Assembly: GCA_963575745.1 (NCBI GenBank) | Contig: CAUYUJ010014324.1 | Location: 177,741 to 237,740, forward strand | Direction: 5' to 3' | DNA from: Prorocentrum cordatum | Lineage: Eukaryota > Sar > Dinophyceae > Prorocentrales > Prorocentraceae | DNA length: 60,000 bases | Shown here: piece by piece, positions 50,447 to 59,397 of the stretch | Layout of the letters: every line of letters starts with the position of its first letter | How positions within the stretch are numbered: position 1 is the first letter of the stretch | Notes under the pieces: model-generated | Databases searched by the model: none | Seen by the model: only the letters and a program-made list of their open reading frames with translations | What the model was told of the DNA's origin: nothing | Made by a program: the position numbers and the translations under genes

Positions 50447-53400
50447 GCTGCGACAACGTGCGGGCGGCGCGCCTCACACGCCAGCGCTCACGCGCGCGAC
50501 CCGACAGGTGGCCAGGCGGCGGCGGTAAAGGCGGCGACGGAGGGCACGGCCATGGATCGCGGGGAACCGACTCCGACAGGTACGAGTCGTCCCAATCCGG
50601 CGCGCAGAGGGAAGTGCGGGTAAAAGCGGCAAGGGAGCATCGAGTCCCCATCCCGACCTGGGCAAGAGCAGCGGCCCAGTGGGTGACGTCGATGCTGGCG
50701 CCTGGGAACAGGCGCAGCAAGGCGGACAGATCGGCCACGAAGGGCGCAGATCTGCCAATGCCCGTGCTGGCACGGGCTGAAGCCCCAGGAGCGTGGGCCT
50801 CAGCACCGCGGTGAAACCGACCAGAATGGCATGGCGTGGTGCTGGCAGGTGCAGACGACCTCGGGTCTAAATCCCCTGCGGGCGAATCAACGCGAGAGGG
50901 TTCGGAACTGGCAGCGGCCCCTGAGGACAAGTCAAATCGAGGGGCCTGTGGAGCGGCTGTGACCCCTGAGGACAGGTCACCTCGAAGGGGCTTCCCACTG
51001 CCACCAGAACCGATAGAACCGAAGGACGGCGCGTCAGAGTCACCGACGGCATGGACTCCGGCAGCATGGTGAAACTGGCCAAACTGGCCACTCGGCCCTG
51101 AGGGGGAGCCGGGGGTAGAGCGAGAGTCGCGACAGCGGCGCGAGGTCCTCCCTGCGGGGCCGTAACAGCATCGCTGGAGGAGCGCGCGCCTACTCTCACG
51201 GCCTCGCTCAGCCCAGGCACGCTTGGCAGCAGCAGCGTCGTCGCTTTCAGCGACTCGCCGCTGCGTGAGCCCTCGGCCAGGGCACGCAGGGCGCGTGCGT
51301 CCACCCCTGTGTTGGGATGCGCCGCCATGGAGGGCGGCATCGCCGGCGGCCTGGGAGCCGGCGGAAGCGGCGCGGCAAGGGCCCGCCGCCACCTGCACCA
51401 GCGAACTGCGGCTCCCTGGAGCACGGGCCCCAGAAGCGGCCTCTGAAGCACCGACGAGGGCGTCCGTAGACGAGGCAGTCGCACCAGCATGGGCTGGAGC
51501 GTGAGCTGTACAGCAGCTACCATCGGCGGCCCCACGACCCCGCCGTCCTCCACGCCGAGTGCGGACCCTACGAACACGTCGGAGCCTGAAGGCGGGGAGT
51601 GCGGGGTTGCTGTTGGTGGAGGCCGAGCGGCGACGGGGCCGCGCTATAGTGGCAGTGGCTGCGGCGACGCATTCATCCGAGGAGCCCGCGGCGAAAGCGA
51701 CTCCTCGACCAGAGCGGAGCGCAGGGACCGCATCGCGGGGCGTCGTGTCCGCCGCGGGCGAGCCCGCTCCTGACATTCCACCGGCGGCACGAACCCCTCC
51801 CTGCGGGGCCGCAACAGCATCGCTGGAGGGGCGCATGCCTACCAGTGGGGACGGAGAGGGGCTCAGACCACGAGGGTCGGCCAGCAGGCGCTCGCGAGCG
51901 CGGGCAGGGATCGACGCGACGGGGCCCTGGATCCGATTGCACGAGAAGCGTCGGGGCCTCGCTGCAATGGCAGCGGCTGCGGCGACGCCTTCACCCGAGG
52001 AGCCCGCGGCGGGGCCGATGAGGCCTGGAGGTGATCCCGCTGCTTGAGTGCCCGCTGCGTTCCGAGTGCAAGCGCCCCGAGGCGTGGGGATCGCAGCTTC
52101 GGTCGAGGCACTGCGGACGGGCGTTTCTGGCGCGTCCACCACGCTACCGATGGCAGTGGGCGCCCTCGCTGTGGTGGGACTGCTCGCAAGCGAGACTGCG
52201 TGCACAGCAGGGGGTCCCCCGAACATCGCTGGGGGCCCGCCAGTGGCGCGTCTGGGAGCAGAATCCGCGTCCGAAGCGCTCGAAGCGACCCCCCGCCCAC
52301 CGACCCCCATCGTGGCAGCAGGGGGGGCGTCGAGGATGACTCGCGAGCAGCCGCTGCGCGGGCCGCCCAGGATGCACCAGCGGTGGCGCCTGGCTCCAGT
52401 GCAACCGCCACATCGTGGCGCGGCGGGCCCATCGGGGGCGTGGATGGACCCCCGCTTAGACCGAGCGTCTGCGATATGTCGCGGAAGCTTGAACGAGTGG
52501 CACCGAGCGCAGGAGGCTGCGCCGGAGGCGAGCGCCACGAGCCCAGGCGGTGAATGGTGACACCGAGCCGTCGAGGTACCGCCTGGCGTAGCGACCAGGT
52601 GAATACTGCTGACAAGCGCCGGAGTCCCAACCAAGGCAGCGGTCGCGCAGACGTGCGTCGACGGCGGCGCCACGGCGGCGGACTCCAGGTTCGGTTGTGC
52701 AGTCAAAGAGGCCGGGCGAACATTGCTAGGGTGGAGAGACGGGTGCGTATGAACTCCCGCCTGTGGGTCGGCGAGGCCCGGCGGCGGCCCAACCCGCCCG
52801 ACGTGGGAAGGCGAGCCACCACCGACAGGAGGCGACTCCGCACTCACGGCGGCTCCGCCAGCCGCGCGGTCACCGACGGCGGCCGTGGGGCGCCAAAACG
52901 GCAGTGGCGACGACCCGGTGCACGGCAGACGCTCGCCGCTAAGCCACGGACCCCCACCCGCTGCATCGGACGCGCGGGAGTCGACCAAAGGCGGCACCCG
53001 TGCGCCAGCTTCCAAGCCGGCGAAGCCTGGTGGCGGAGCCACGCTCTGAATGTCGGAGCCCGTGTGCGGGTCCCACGCGTGCATCGGCGGCAGAAAGGAA
53101 GTGCGCACCAGAGGGTGCGAAACGTGCTTCTCGATGAAAGTCCACTGCGAGTTGGCACCTCCTGACAGGTGAACCCCATATGTCGGAGCGATGGCGATCA
53201 TGGAATTTGACGGGGGCACGCGAGCACCAGCCTCCACGTCAGCGAGAGTGGGGAACGGCCCCATCGCGAGCGGGGCGCCCTCCAGCCCAGCGAAGCCTGG
53301 CGGCGAGTCCGCCTGCAAGCTCATGGAAAGCGGTGGAGGATCCAGCCCTGGAGGCGGGCGGGGGCGTTGCACCGTACTCGCCAGCCCAGGCAAGTCGGGC

Positions 53401-54464
53401 GGCTCGCGCGCTGGAGCGTCCCAGCCAGGATAGGGCGGAATCGTCGTAGCGCCGCCGGCGCCCCACCCCGCGGGACAGGAAAAGCCTTCAGCGACCTCGA
53501 AGCCACAGGTGTCCGCACGAGGGCTGCTCCGCCAAGCATCAAGGTTGAGCCAGGGCGAGGCGGCGAGGGGAGGAGAAGGAGTAGCGAGGAGGTGGAGGTT
53601 AGAAGGGTCCACCAACTCCGGCTCCTCCACCCACAGCGCGGTTGTCTTCGCACCGTTGGCGCCTGTGCCCTCTGACGGGCGGCTCTGAGGGATGCTCTCA
53701 TCGGCAGTGGCTTCGCTGGCGGCACGACTGGCAGGCAGAGACAGTGCGCCGTCTGGGGCCATCGGGAGGCGGGCGTAGGAGCTGTGCGCCGGAGCACCTC
53801 GTGAGACATTGGACTGATCAGGTGCCGCAGCACATGGCGTGCAAGCTCCACCTCTCCTTCCTCCGGTCCTCCCATGAGTCTCCAACTCCGCCACCCCAGA
53901 GGAAGAAGGGGGAGAATGGCGGGAGAAAGGAGGGGGAGGTGGAGGAAGGTTTTGCTGCAGAGGAGGCGGCGGGCCCGTCGGGGGGCACCAGCGCGGCGGG
54001 TCGGTACCGCGGAAAGCTGGGGGTGCAGCCGCGGACGCCATGGGCCAGGAGGCCGTTGGCGACAGGCGCCTGTAGGACAGGTGGCCTGAGGGGCGCGCGA
54101 GCGCCCCGCCTGCAGGCAAGCGGCGTGCAGGAAGGAGTGGCGCGAGCCAACCCGAACAGGGAGGCAACCCCGTGCCGTCACCGACTGGCTGCTCGGCGCA
54201 GTCGGGCTCGCCCCACACGAGAACGGATTGACGGGAAAGTGGGCCCCGTGCAATACCGCGCTCGAGGGGGGAGAGTGGACCACCGCCTTGGGCGGCGGCC
54301 CACGCGTGGTCCGAGAAGAAAGCCGCCGCCGCGTAGAAGTCGATGGACACCTGAGCAGCGGGGGCCGGCGCAGGCTCCCGGCGCCCCTGGTCGCGCGGGC
54401 GCGGGAGGGGCGGCGGGGGCCGAAGCGGGGCAAGCTCGGGCCGAGAAGCTGCAGACGACTGCAA
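50028..54464 (-). CDS. Retroelement gag-like / upstream ORF
   Basis: 1,478 open codons. The first codon at 54464 is TTG within A1 and no ATG is obvious near it, so the start is uncertain. Ala/Pro/Ser-rich with a recurrent PPGFAGLEAGA / SPPGLIGPAAG motif (at least six times, about 52,000-53,350). The C-terminal ~250 residues are better ordered: LRLFPGASIDVTHWAAALAQ, RVRRAARTLSQHAVVALNWL and SRLERLCRIAVRLARGG. It overlaps the pol frame by 419 bp in another frame. No CCHC knuckle was found. The position suggests a gag or N-terminal polyprotein; function is inferred from place only. Alternative frames over 50867-51577 and 53321-54667 are also open, so some internal shifts may exist. Confidence 0.6.
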   Translation of the reverse strand: MQSSAASRPELAPLRPPPPLPRPRDQGRREPAPAPAAQVSIDFYAAAAFFSDHAWAAAQGGGPLSPLERGIARGPLSRQSVLVWGEPDCAEQPVGDGTGLPPCSGWLAPLLPARRLPAGGALARPSGHLSYRRLSPTASWPMASAAAPPAFRGTDPPRWCPPTGPPPPLQQNLPPPPPPFSRHSPPSSSGVAELETHGRTGGRRGGACTPCAAAPDQSNVSRGAPAHSSYARLPMAPDGALSLPASRAASEATADESIPQSRPSEGTGANGAKTTALWVEEPELVDPSNLHLLATPSPPLAASPWLNLDAWRSSPRADTCGFEVAEGFSCPAGWGAGGATTIPPYPGWDAPAREPPDLPGLASTVQRPRPPPGLDPPPLSMSLQADSPPGFAGLEGAPLAMGPFPTLADVEAGARVPPSNSMIAIAPTYGVHLSGGANSQWTFIEKHVSHPLVRTSFLPPMHAWDPHTGSDIQSVAPPPGFAGLEAGARVPPLVDSRASDAAGGGPWLSGERLPCTGSSPLPFWRPTAAVGDRAAGGAAVSAESPPVGGGSPSHVGRVGPPPGLADPQAGVHTHPSLHPSNVRPASLTAQPNLESAAVAPPSTHVCATAALVGTPALVSSIHLVATPGGTSTARCHHSPPGLVALASGAASCARCHSFKLPRHIADARSKRGSIHAPDGPAAPRCGGCTGARRHRWCILGGPRSGCSRVILDAPPAATMGVGGRGVASSASDADSAPRRATGGPPAMFGGPPAVHAVSLASSPTTARAPTAIGSVVDAPETPVRSASTEAAIPTPRGACTRNAAGTQAAGSPPGLIGPAAGSSGEGVAAAAAIAARPRRFSCNRIQGPVASIPARARERLLADPRGLSPSPSPLVGMRPSSDAVAAPQGGVRAAGGMSGAGSPAADTTPRDAVPALRSGRGVAFAAGSSDECVAAATATIARPRRRSASTNSNPALPAFRLRRVRRVRTRRGGRRGRGAADGSCCTAHAPAHAGATASSTDALVGASEAASGARAPGSRSSLVQVAAGPCRAASAGSQAAGDAALHGGASQHRGGRTRPACPGRGLTQRRVAESDDAAAAKRAWAERGRESRRALLQRCCYGPAGRTSRRCRDSRSTPGSPSGPSGQFGQFHHAAGVHAVGDSDAPSFGSIGSGGSGKPLRGDLSSGVTAAPQAPRFDLSSGAAASSEPSRVDSPAGDLDPRSSAPASTTPCHSGRFHRGAEAHAPGASARASTGIGRSAPFVADLSALLRLFPGASIDVTHWAAALAQVGMGTRCSLAAFTRTSLCAPDWDDSYLSESVPRDPWPCPPSPPLPPPPGHLSGRARERWRVRRAARTLSQHAVVALNWLTLGHPSFAPAEAKVRATVTPCQEGIRSRLERLCRIAVRLARGGKSDLGRAFAKFDSTEVSLHGLATHVAALEASFTSSSQVPAPMRQLPVSATPLASSLAAAAGWDSTQAEPFRPSGPGVPHQVGLLAYV
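51136..51195 (-). repeat. Internal dispersed repeat (APQGG), copy 2
   Basis: CTCCCTGCGGGGCCGTAACA and GCATCGCTGGAGGAGCGCGC; the matching peptide SSDAVTAPQGGPRAA lies in the pol frame register, not in that of the long upstream ORF. Confidence 0.8.
51782..51865 (-). repeat. Internal dispersed repeat (APQGG), copy 3
   Basis: CTCCCTGCGGGGCCGCAACA and GCATCGCTGGAGGGGCGCAT; encodes SSDAVAAPQGGVRAAGG in the upstream ORF. Confidence 0.85.
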
Positions 54465-54496
54465 TCAGCGGGCGCGATGGGGATAAGAAGAAGCAT
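54438..54496. repeat. Split direct repeat A1 (outer)
   Basis: Same 59 bp as A2. Its outer edge AAGAAGCAT abuts GATGATGATGG, the resumed target microsatellite. Confidence 0.95.
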
Positions 54497-54592
54497 GATG
54501 ATGATGGTGGTGGTGGTGGGTGGGTCCCAGGGCCTCGTGAAGGCTCCGGGAAATCGACAACGAGCAAAAGCCCCTCCCCCCGTCGTGGATAC

Positions 54593-54593
<1 letters not shown>

Positions 54594-54627
<34 letters not shown>
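54594..54627. repeat. TA microsatellite
   Basis: Seventeen TA units. Confidence 0.92.
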
Positions 54628-54628
<1 letters not shown>

Positions 54629-54904
54629 TTCTTCGCGGCGAGGGCCGCCAGGACTCGAGGCCAGCATGGCGGAACAACCGCCGGCATATTGAGACGGTCA
54701 CGACGCCGAGGGGGGGCGGGGGGGCTGTGGAACCCTGGACCCCATCCTCTCCTTGCCGTCGCTCGGACGTACATTTCCCGTGCATTTTTCGGTTTCGTGC
54801 GTGTCTTTTTGGCTCGATAGTCCAGGATGATCCTCGATGGTTCTCGCCGAGAAAAAATGCACACGTCCGAGCGATGCCAAGCCTCTGGGGGGGCTGTGAG
54901 CCCT

Positions 54905-55025
54905 CGGCCCGAGATGTCATATATGCCGTTTCCTTCGGGGCCTCGAAGGGTGTATCACCAGCCAGGAAAGATGACGATGGAGATGGACGGGGACAGGGAT
55001 GGGGGTCGATAAAACGATACTGACA
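54905..55025 (+). repeat. Dispersed repeat R18, copy 3
   Basis: TATATGCCGTTTCCTTCGGG, CCTCGAAGGGTGTATCACCA and GATGGGGGTCGATAAAACG, matching 11575-11740. Confidence 0.7.
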
Positions 55026-55035
55026 TGCCCAAACC

Positions 55036-55180
55036 CCCGACGTCATGTTTTTTTTCATGACGCGACCCCCAGAGGTCCAGCCCCATTCCCCGGGACCGGC
55101 TCCTCATCCTGAGTCGTTTTCTGACGGCCCCGAGGCCCGGTGGGGGCCCTCGGAGGCCCGCAACATAGCGAAGCACCTCC
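55036..55180 (-). repeat. Dispersed repeat R9, copy 5
   Basis: CCCCCGACGTCATG, TCATGACGCGACCCCCAGAG, CATCCTGAGTCGTTTTCTGA: reverse complement of the 23754 and 40942 copies. Confidence 0.8.
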
Positions 55181-55232
55181 CGTCGCGATTGTATCACGAC
55201 GCGCGGGGGTCTGGGGAGATGATGGTGGGGAA

Positions 55233-55378
55233 ATCAGAAGGTACCAATACCGCTACTCTCCAGACCTCGCCCGGGGCGCGTTCTGACCGGGATTTCGAAG
55301 TGAATCCAGCGGTGGCGACGAGGGCCTCCCACGAGGTCCAATTAGGGGAAAACGTGCGAGGGGTAGAGGTATGGGCAA
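55233..55378 (+). repeat. Dispersed repeat R8, copy 3
   Basis: AAGGTACCAATACCGCTACT, GCGCGTTCTGACCGGGATTT and GCGGTGGCGACGAGGGCCTC. Confidence 0.82.
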
Positions 55379-55475
55379 CTTTTCCTCCTCTGAGAGAGGG
55401 GCTGGGGAGATGGATGGGGATGGGCGTCGATGAAGCGATACCGAGGCATGCGCTGCACCACCAGCCGGGGGTTAA

Positions 55476-55622
55476 GTCGGGCGTGTCCCCCTACAGGGGG
55501 ATCTTCGACGAAAAATAAGACATACGCAAAACATGCCCCCAAATGGATCCAACAAATAGTCCCCAGACGACTTTTTAAAAAACGATGTTTGAATCTTCCT
55601 CCCGTAGAGGGACACGCCCGAC
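55476..55622 (+). mobile_element. TIR-A MITE-like element, copy 9
   Basis: Starts GTCGGGCGTGTCCCCCTACA after TTAA; ends TTCCTCCCGTAGAGGGACAC and GCCCGAC. The 3' half lost most of the ACTATTTTT signature. Confidence 0.85.
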
Positions 55623-55798
55623 TGGACGATGCCGAGGCGTGGGCTGCACGACCAGCCTGAGGGCGACGGCGGCGCTGGCGGTGGCCAGCGGGCGGCCGAA
55701 GGCGGACTGGGCCGACTGGGGGCGCGGCCCAGCGCGCTGCGAGCGTGGGCCAGCAGCGCCTCTCGGCGTGGGGTGGGGGGGCGGCGAGCGCATCGACG

Positions 55799-55994
55799 GC
55801 GGCGAGCGAGGGGGGAGGAAGCGAGAAGGAGAAGGCCACCTCGGAAGGCTCGGAGAGTCCCCCGGCCTTTTCTGAGAAGTTGTTCCTTGAGGCCTCCCCG
55901 AGGACGCAACATCCATTCTCAGAAGGCGTCCAGAGGTTCCGCCGCCTTCTGAGAAGGCCTTCTCCTTCTCATTTCCCCCCCCCGCTCGCGGACG
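55799..55994 (+). mobile_element. TIR-B MITE-like element, copy 4
   Basis: Begins CGGCGAGCGAGGGGGGAGGA; ends GCCTTCTCCTTCTCATTTCC, C run, GCTCGC. The clearest inverted termini in the family: AGAAGGAGAAGGC against GCCTTCTCCTTCT. Confidence 0.85.
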
Positions 55995-56109
55995 AACAGA
56001 GGGAAGCCATTTCGTCTTGAAATAGGAGGGCACCTAAGACAGGCTGGAACCTGGGAATCCAGAAATACTAGATCTCGACAAGCGATACATAGATACCAAG
56101 GCCGTCCAG

Positions 56110-56400
56110 GGCGTTGGCTATCACCCTAGGAGAGCCCAGAATCGAATCAATAAATCGGATCGGCGATCGAAATGGATCGGATCGGCGGAACTCGGCAGTC
56201 GAGTGGGGAAACGTCGAATCGGCGGAAATCGGAAGGCTAGTAGGCCTCCATCGAGCATCGGATCCCGATTCGGAATCCGACATCGAATCGAACTAGCATC
56301 GAAATCGAAGGAATCGGCATCGCAATCCGAGGTCACATCGGCGATCCCAAAGCGGAATCGGCTCGAATCCCTCGAAACTGAATCGAATCGAATCGGAGGA
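56110..56400. repeat. GAATCGGATCG-rich degenerate repeat
   Basis: ATCG-containing 6-10 bp words repeated on both strands; similar sequence at 19260-19470 and 57180-57370. Confidence 0.7.
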
Positions 56401-56689
56401 GGCGCAACGAGCCCAGTGGGTACGAGGGAGGGCATTCGGGAGGGAGGGGGGGCCCTCGGGGGCGCGAAGCCGCACGCCTCTGAGCGGGCTGGGGCACCTC
56501 CCGCCTCTGGTGGTGAGGAACGGGCGATGGGGGTATGGAGCCCGCAAAGGACGCAGCGCCCCCTTGACAGAGGACCCCAGAGAATCAGTGGGGGGATAAT
56601 GAAGCTCAGGGCCGCGGGGGGTAATCAAAGATTGTCCCGACAGGGTCAGCATGAAAGGATGTTGAGGAGTGGGCTGAGGGTGTTCCCCC

Positions 56690-56740
56690 CTCCTCCTCCT
56701 CCTCCTCCTCCTCCTCCTCCTCCTCCTCCTCCTCCTCCTC
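56690..56740. repeat. CCT microsatellite
   Basis: Sixteen CCT triplets. Confidence 0.92.
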
Positions 56741-56912
56741 GTAGCTGTTTTCCTTCCCCATGAACACGGTCCCCCAATCCGCGAGACTGGCCGCGTGATA
56801 CGAACGTTCGCGCAGTGCGTACTCTCGAAACCAGCGTGGATTCGTCTCCGTGGTTGCCTCCTTCTGCCGCTCCTGAGGGGGGTCGGTGCTCCCCCGCCTG
56901 AGCCAGTGCAAG

Positions 56913-57092
56913 ACGAAACCAGGACGCGGATAACATCGGGTGAGGACGAATCGAGCATTTCTGAGATCAGGCGGCTCTGGAGGATGCCTCGGGCGCCGCG
57001 GCCTTCTCAGAGCGTCCCAGAACGCTCTGAGAGCGTTCTGGAACGCTCTGGAACGGATTTGTCCTCGTCCTCGCCCCGCCCGACACTGCCAC
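56913..57092 (+). repeat. Dispersed repeat R6, copy 2
   Basis: GACGAAACCAGGACGCGGAT, CGGCGGCTCTGGAGGATGCC and AACGCTCTGAGAGCGTTCTG; co-oriented with 5728-5906. Confidence 0.8.
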
Positions 57093-57209
57093 CCTGTCGC
57101 CGCCCCTGACAACGCCCTGCTTCAGTCCAGACACCTGGCGGCTCGGCTCGATGTTTGGCAGCGCGCACACGAGCAAGACATCGGATCGCATCGGAATATC
57201 GGATCGCAA

Positions 57210-57362
57210 CGGAACGTGCGTCGGATCGGTCCGCATGGGCACGGAGTCGACATCGAATCGTGACGGCCGCGCCAGGATGCACAACAACGCCATGCAAACA
57301 TCGGGCCGCATCGAATCGTCGGAATGTCGAAATCGAGTCGAGTCGAGTCGGATCGTCGGAAT
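57210..57362 (+). repeat. Dispersed repeat R13, copy 2
   Basis: GTGCGTCGGATCGGTCCGCA, GCGCCAGGATGCACAACAAC and a GAGTCGAGTCGAGTCGGATC tail. Confidence 0.75.
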
Positions 57363-57898
57363 GTCGGCAGGAATCGGTAACAAACGGGCCCGTTGGTATC
57401 GATCAGACTCTGGAGGGGAGGGGGTAGGGGTAGCATGAAAGAAACTGGTCCCAAGCGAAAGGCCCAAGAACGATTCGCCGTTTTGGGGGCCCCCCCAGTC
57501 CCTCCACGAGCCCCAGGACCCATCCAAACCGACCGAAACAGACAGGCCACAAGCAACCAAGGGCGCAGCGACGCGGCAACGACACAATAACCGACAGAAC
57601 CGAACTGACCGAACGAAACCGACTGTGGCGAAGCCAAACCGATCGAATCGCAAACACCTTGTGCTGCTGCTAATCCACCAACTCACTTCTCCCCCCCCTC
57701 GGTTTCCTCCCCCTTTCTCCCTCGGCACCCCCCCCATTCCTCGCCTTCCATCTCCCTTCTCCGTCCGCCCTCTCCCCCTCTCTCCACACTCATCTCGCTT
57801 GCCGTCACCCCTAAGCTCTCCTCCTCTTCCTCCTTCTTTTCCTACCTGACTCCTCTCATCCACTTCTGACCTCCTCGCCTCCTCTCCCCTAGCAATAG
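57363..57898. other. No gene; CT-rich 3' part
   Basis: Mixed sequence with an ACCGAACTGACCGAACG patch (57597-57650) and pyrimidine-rich 57685-57890. Nothing coding recognised. Confidence 0.4.
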
Positions 57899-58049
57899 GT
57901 CGGGCTTGTCCCCCTACAGGCGGATTTTGGACGAAAATTAAAACTACTCAAAAGATACTCCTGAATGGTCAAAAATAATCAGAAACTCGTCACCAGGCTA
58001 TGTTTTTAACTATTTTTGAATATTTCCCCTGGAGAGGGACAGGCCCGAC
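57899..58049 (+). mobile_element. TIR-A MITE-like element, copy 10
   Basis: Starts GTCGGGCTTGTCCCCCTACA after ATAG; ends AACTATTTTTGAATATTTCC, CCTGGAGAGGGACAGGCCCGAC. Close to the family consensus. Confidence 0.9.
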
Positions 58050-58146
58050 TTCACCCTAGCACCCCTCGTCCCCCTTCCTCCTCCTCCTCCTTTCTCCTGA
58101 CCACTGGAACCACTGCCCCCTACGCCGTCCCCCTTGGGGAAACCCA

Positions 58147-58425
58147 AAGGTACCGATACTGCTCCTCTCCAGAAGCACGGTTTCCCCTGGGACCGTAGGC
58201 GACCCGAGGAGGAGGAGGAGGAGGAGGAGGAGGAGGAGGAGGAGGAGGAGGAGGAGGAGGAGGAGGAGGGGTCGCCGAAGCCATTCGGAGAAACCCTCCA
58301 CCTCCAGGCCACTCTCCCGGGGTGCGCTCTGGCCAGCATCTCCAGGCGACGCCCGGCGGTGGCGACGAAGGCCTCCCGGGAGGCCCCCCCTAAAAAAGCG
58401 GAAGCGAGGGCAGGGCAGCGGCCTG
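58147..58425 (+). repeat. R8 copy 4 with internal GGA expansion
   Basis: AAGGTACCGATACTGCTCCT at the left, then (GGA)n at 58206-58269, then GGGGTGCGCTCTGGCCAGCA, GGCGGTGGCGACGAAGGCCT. A microsatellite has grown inside the repeat. Confidence 0.78.
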
Positions 58426-58609
58426 AGTACCTTCTCCGCCTCCGAGCCCCGCGTCCCGACCGAGGCATTTCTCGCGCCAGGCCGAGCAGCGCGGCAGTCT
58501 ATGGCGCCGCGCCGGCCCGGCCGTCGACCTTCGCCGAGCAGGACCTGAGAGCGGCCGGCCGAGCCGGGGCGCGGGCAGGGGGAGGCGGGGGCGCGGGCCA
58601 GGGAGGGCA

Positions 58610-58745
58610 TGATGGGCCTGTCTTCCACCACCACCACCATAAGTTGGAGGGGGAGGGGGTCCTCCTCCTCCTCCTCCTCCTCCTCGTCCTTCACCTCTTT
58701 CCCCCCTCCAACAAATGGTGGTGGTGGTGGAAAGCAGGCCCATCA
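58610..58745 (+). mobile_element. TIR-C element, copy 2
   Basis: TGATGGGCCTGTCTTCCACC then (CCA)n; right end (TGG)n, TGGAAAGCAGGCCCATCA. Inverted over ~30 bp, as at 39901-40068. Confidence 0.87.
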
Positions 58746-58810
58746 AGGCAGGGTCCAGGCGAGGCGCACTGGACTCCAACCGGCCTGCCCGAGTGCGGAG
58801 GGCCAACTTC

Positions 58811-59010
58811 GGCGGCGGGCGAGGGAGGGAGCCGAAGAGGAGGAGGCCTTCTCAGAAGGCGGCGGGGCTTCTCGGAAGCCCTCGCGCCCTCTACGAGAAA
58901 TTTGTGTGGCATCTTCGGGGAAGGCTCAGAAGACTTCTCAAGAGCTCGGGGATGTCCGAGCCTTTCGAGAAGGCCCGCCCGTTTTCTGTTCCCCCGTGGG
59001 CTCGCCGCCG
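58811..59010 (+). mobile_element. TIR-B MITE-like element, copy 5
   Basis: GGCGGCGGGCGAGGGAGGGA start, GGAGGCCTTCTCAGAAGGCG, then GAGAAGGCCCGCCCG and GTGGGCTCGCCGCC end. Confidence 0.82.
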
Positions 59011-59397
59011 ACGAATTGGGGCGCGACAGTTGTACACAACCACGACAAACAAACTGGTCACAAGGCCGGGTAGCGGGCGTTGTGCACAAAAAGTGGCATC
59101 CAGTAGGGACGCGATTTCTGTGCACAACCCCGCAAACAAGCTGTTCTGGACACGGTTCGCGGTAGGGGCGGTGGGGTGATCAAGGAGGATCACGACGCAC
59201 ACATACCCCAGCCATACATAGGCTCCCGACGCACAGGGGGGCATTCGATGAGGATAACGAACTCGAGTGCACGGAAAGGGACACACGCAACATCGCTGAT
59301 GGGAAGGTCGTGCGGAAGAAGAAGAAGACAATGCGGATGAACTGGCACGCCCGACATCAATACGGAACAATTGGACAATTCGATACAAAAGAAAACG

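Larger units (their letters stand above)
44557..54496 (-). mobile_element. Tyrosine-recombinase retrotransposon, PAT/Ngaro-like ends
   Basis: A 9,940-bp element read on the - strand: A1 (54496-54438), a gag-like frame, a pol frame with RT, RNase H and tyrosine recombinase, then B1 (44984-44822), A2 (44821-44763) and B2 (44719-44557). A1=A2 (59 bp) and B1=B2 (about 163 bp) are identical by eye. A1-ORFs-B1-A2-B2 is the split-direct-repeat pattern of PAT/Ngaro-type elements, as opposed to the inverted repeats of DIRS1. The internal A2/B1 junction AAGAAGCAT/CCCCGCACG is what joining the two outer ends would give, as expected for a circular cDNA. Identical repeats and long open frames suggest recent insertion. 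Confidence 0.88.

Noticed and set aside
44557-54496. LTR retrotransposon (long direct repeats)
   Set aside because: Repeats are split and unequal (A at both sides, B only on one side, B1-A2-B2 order), there is no TG..CA end, and a tyrosine recombinase rather than a DDE integrase is encoded.
56203-56763. Possible host gene on +
   Set aside because: Built from ATCG-word repeats, an Arg/Gly-rich stretch and a CCT tract; no domain.
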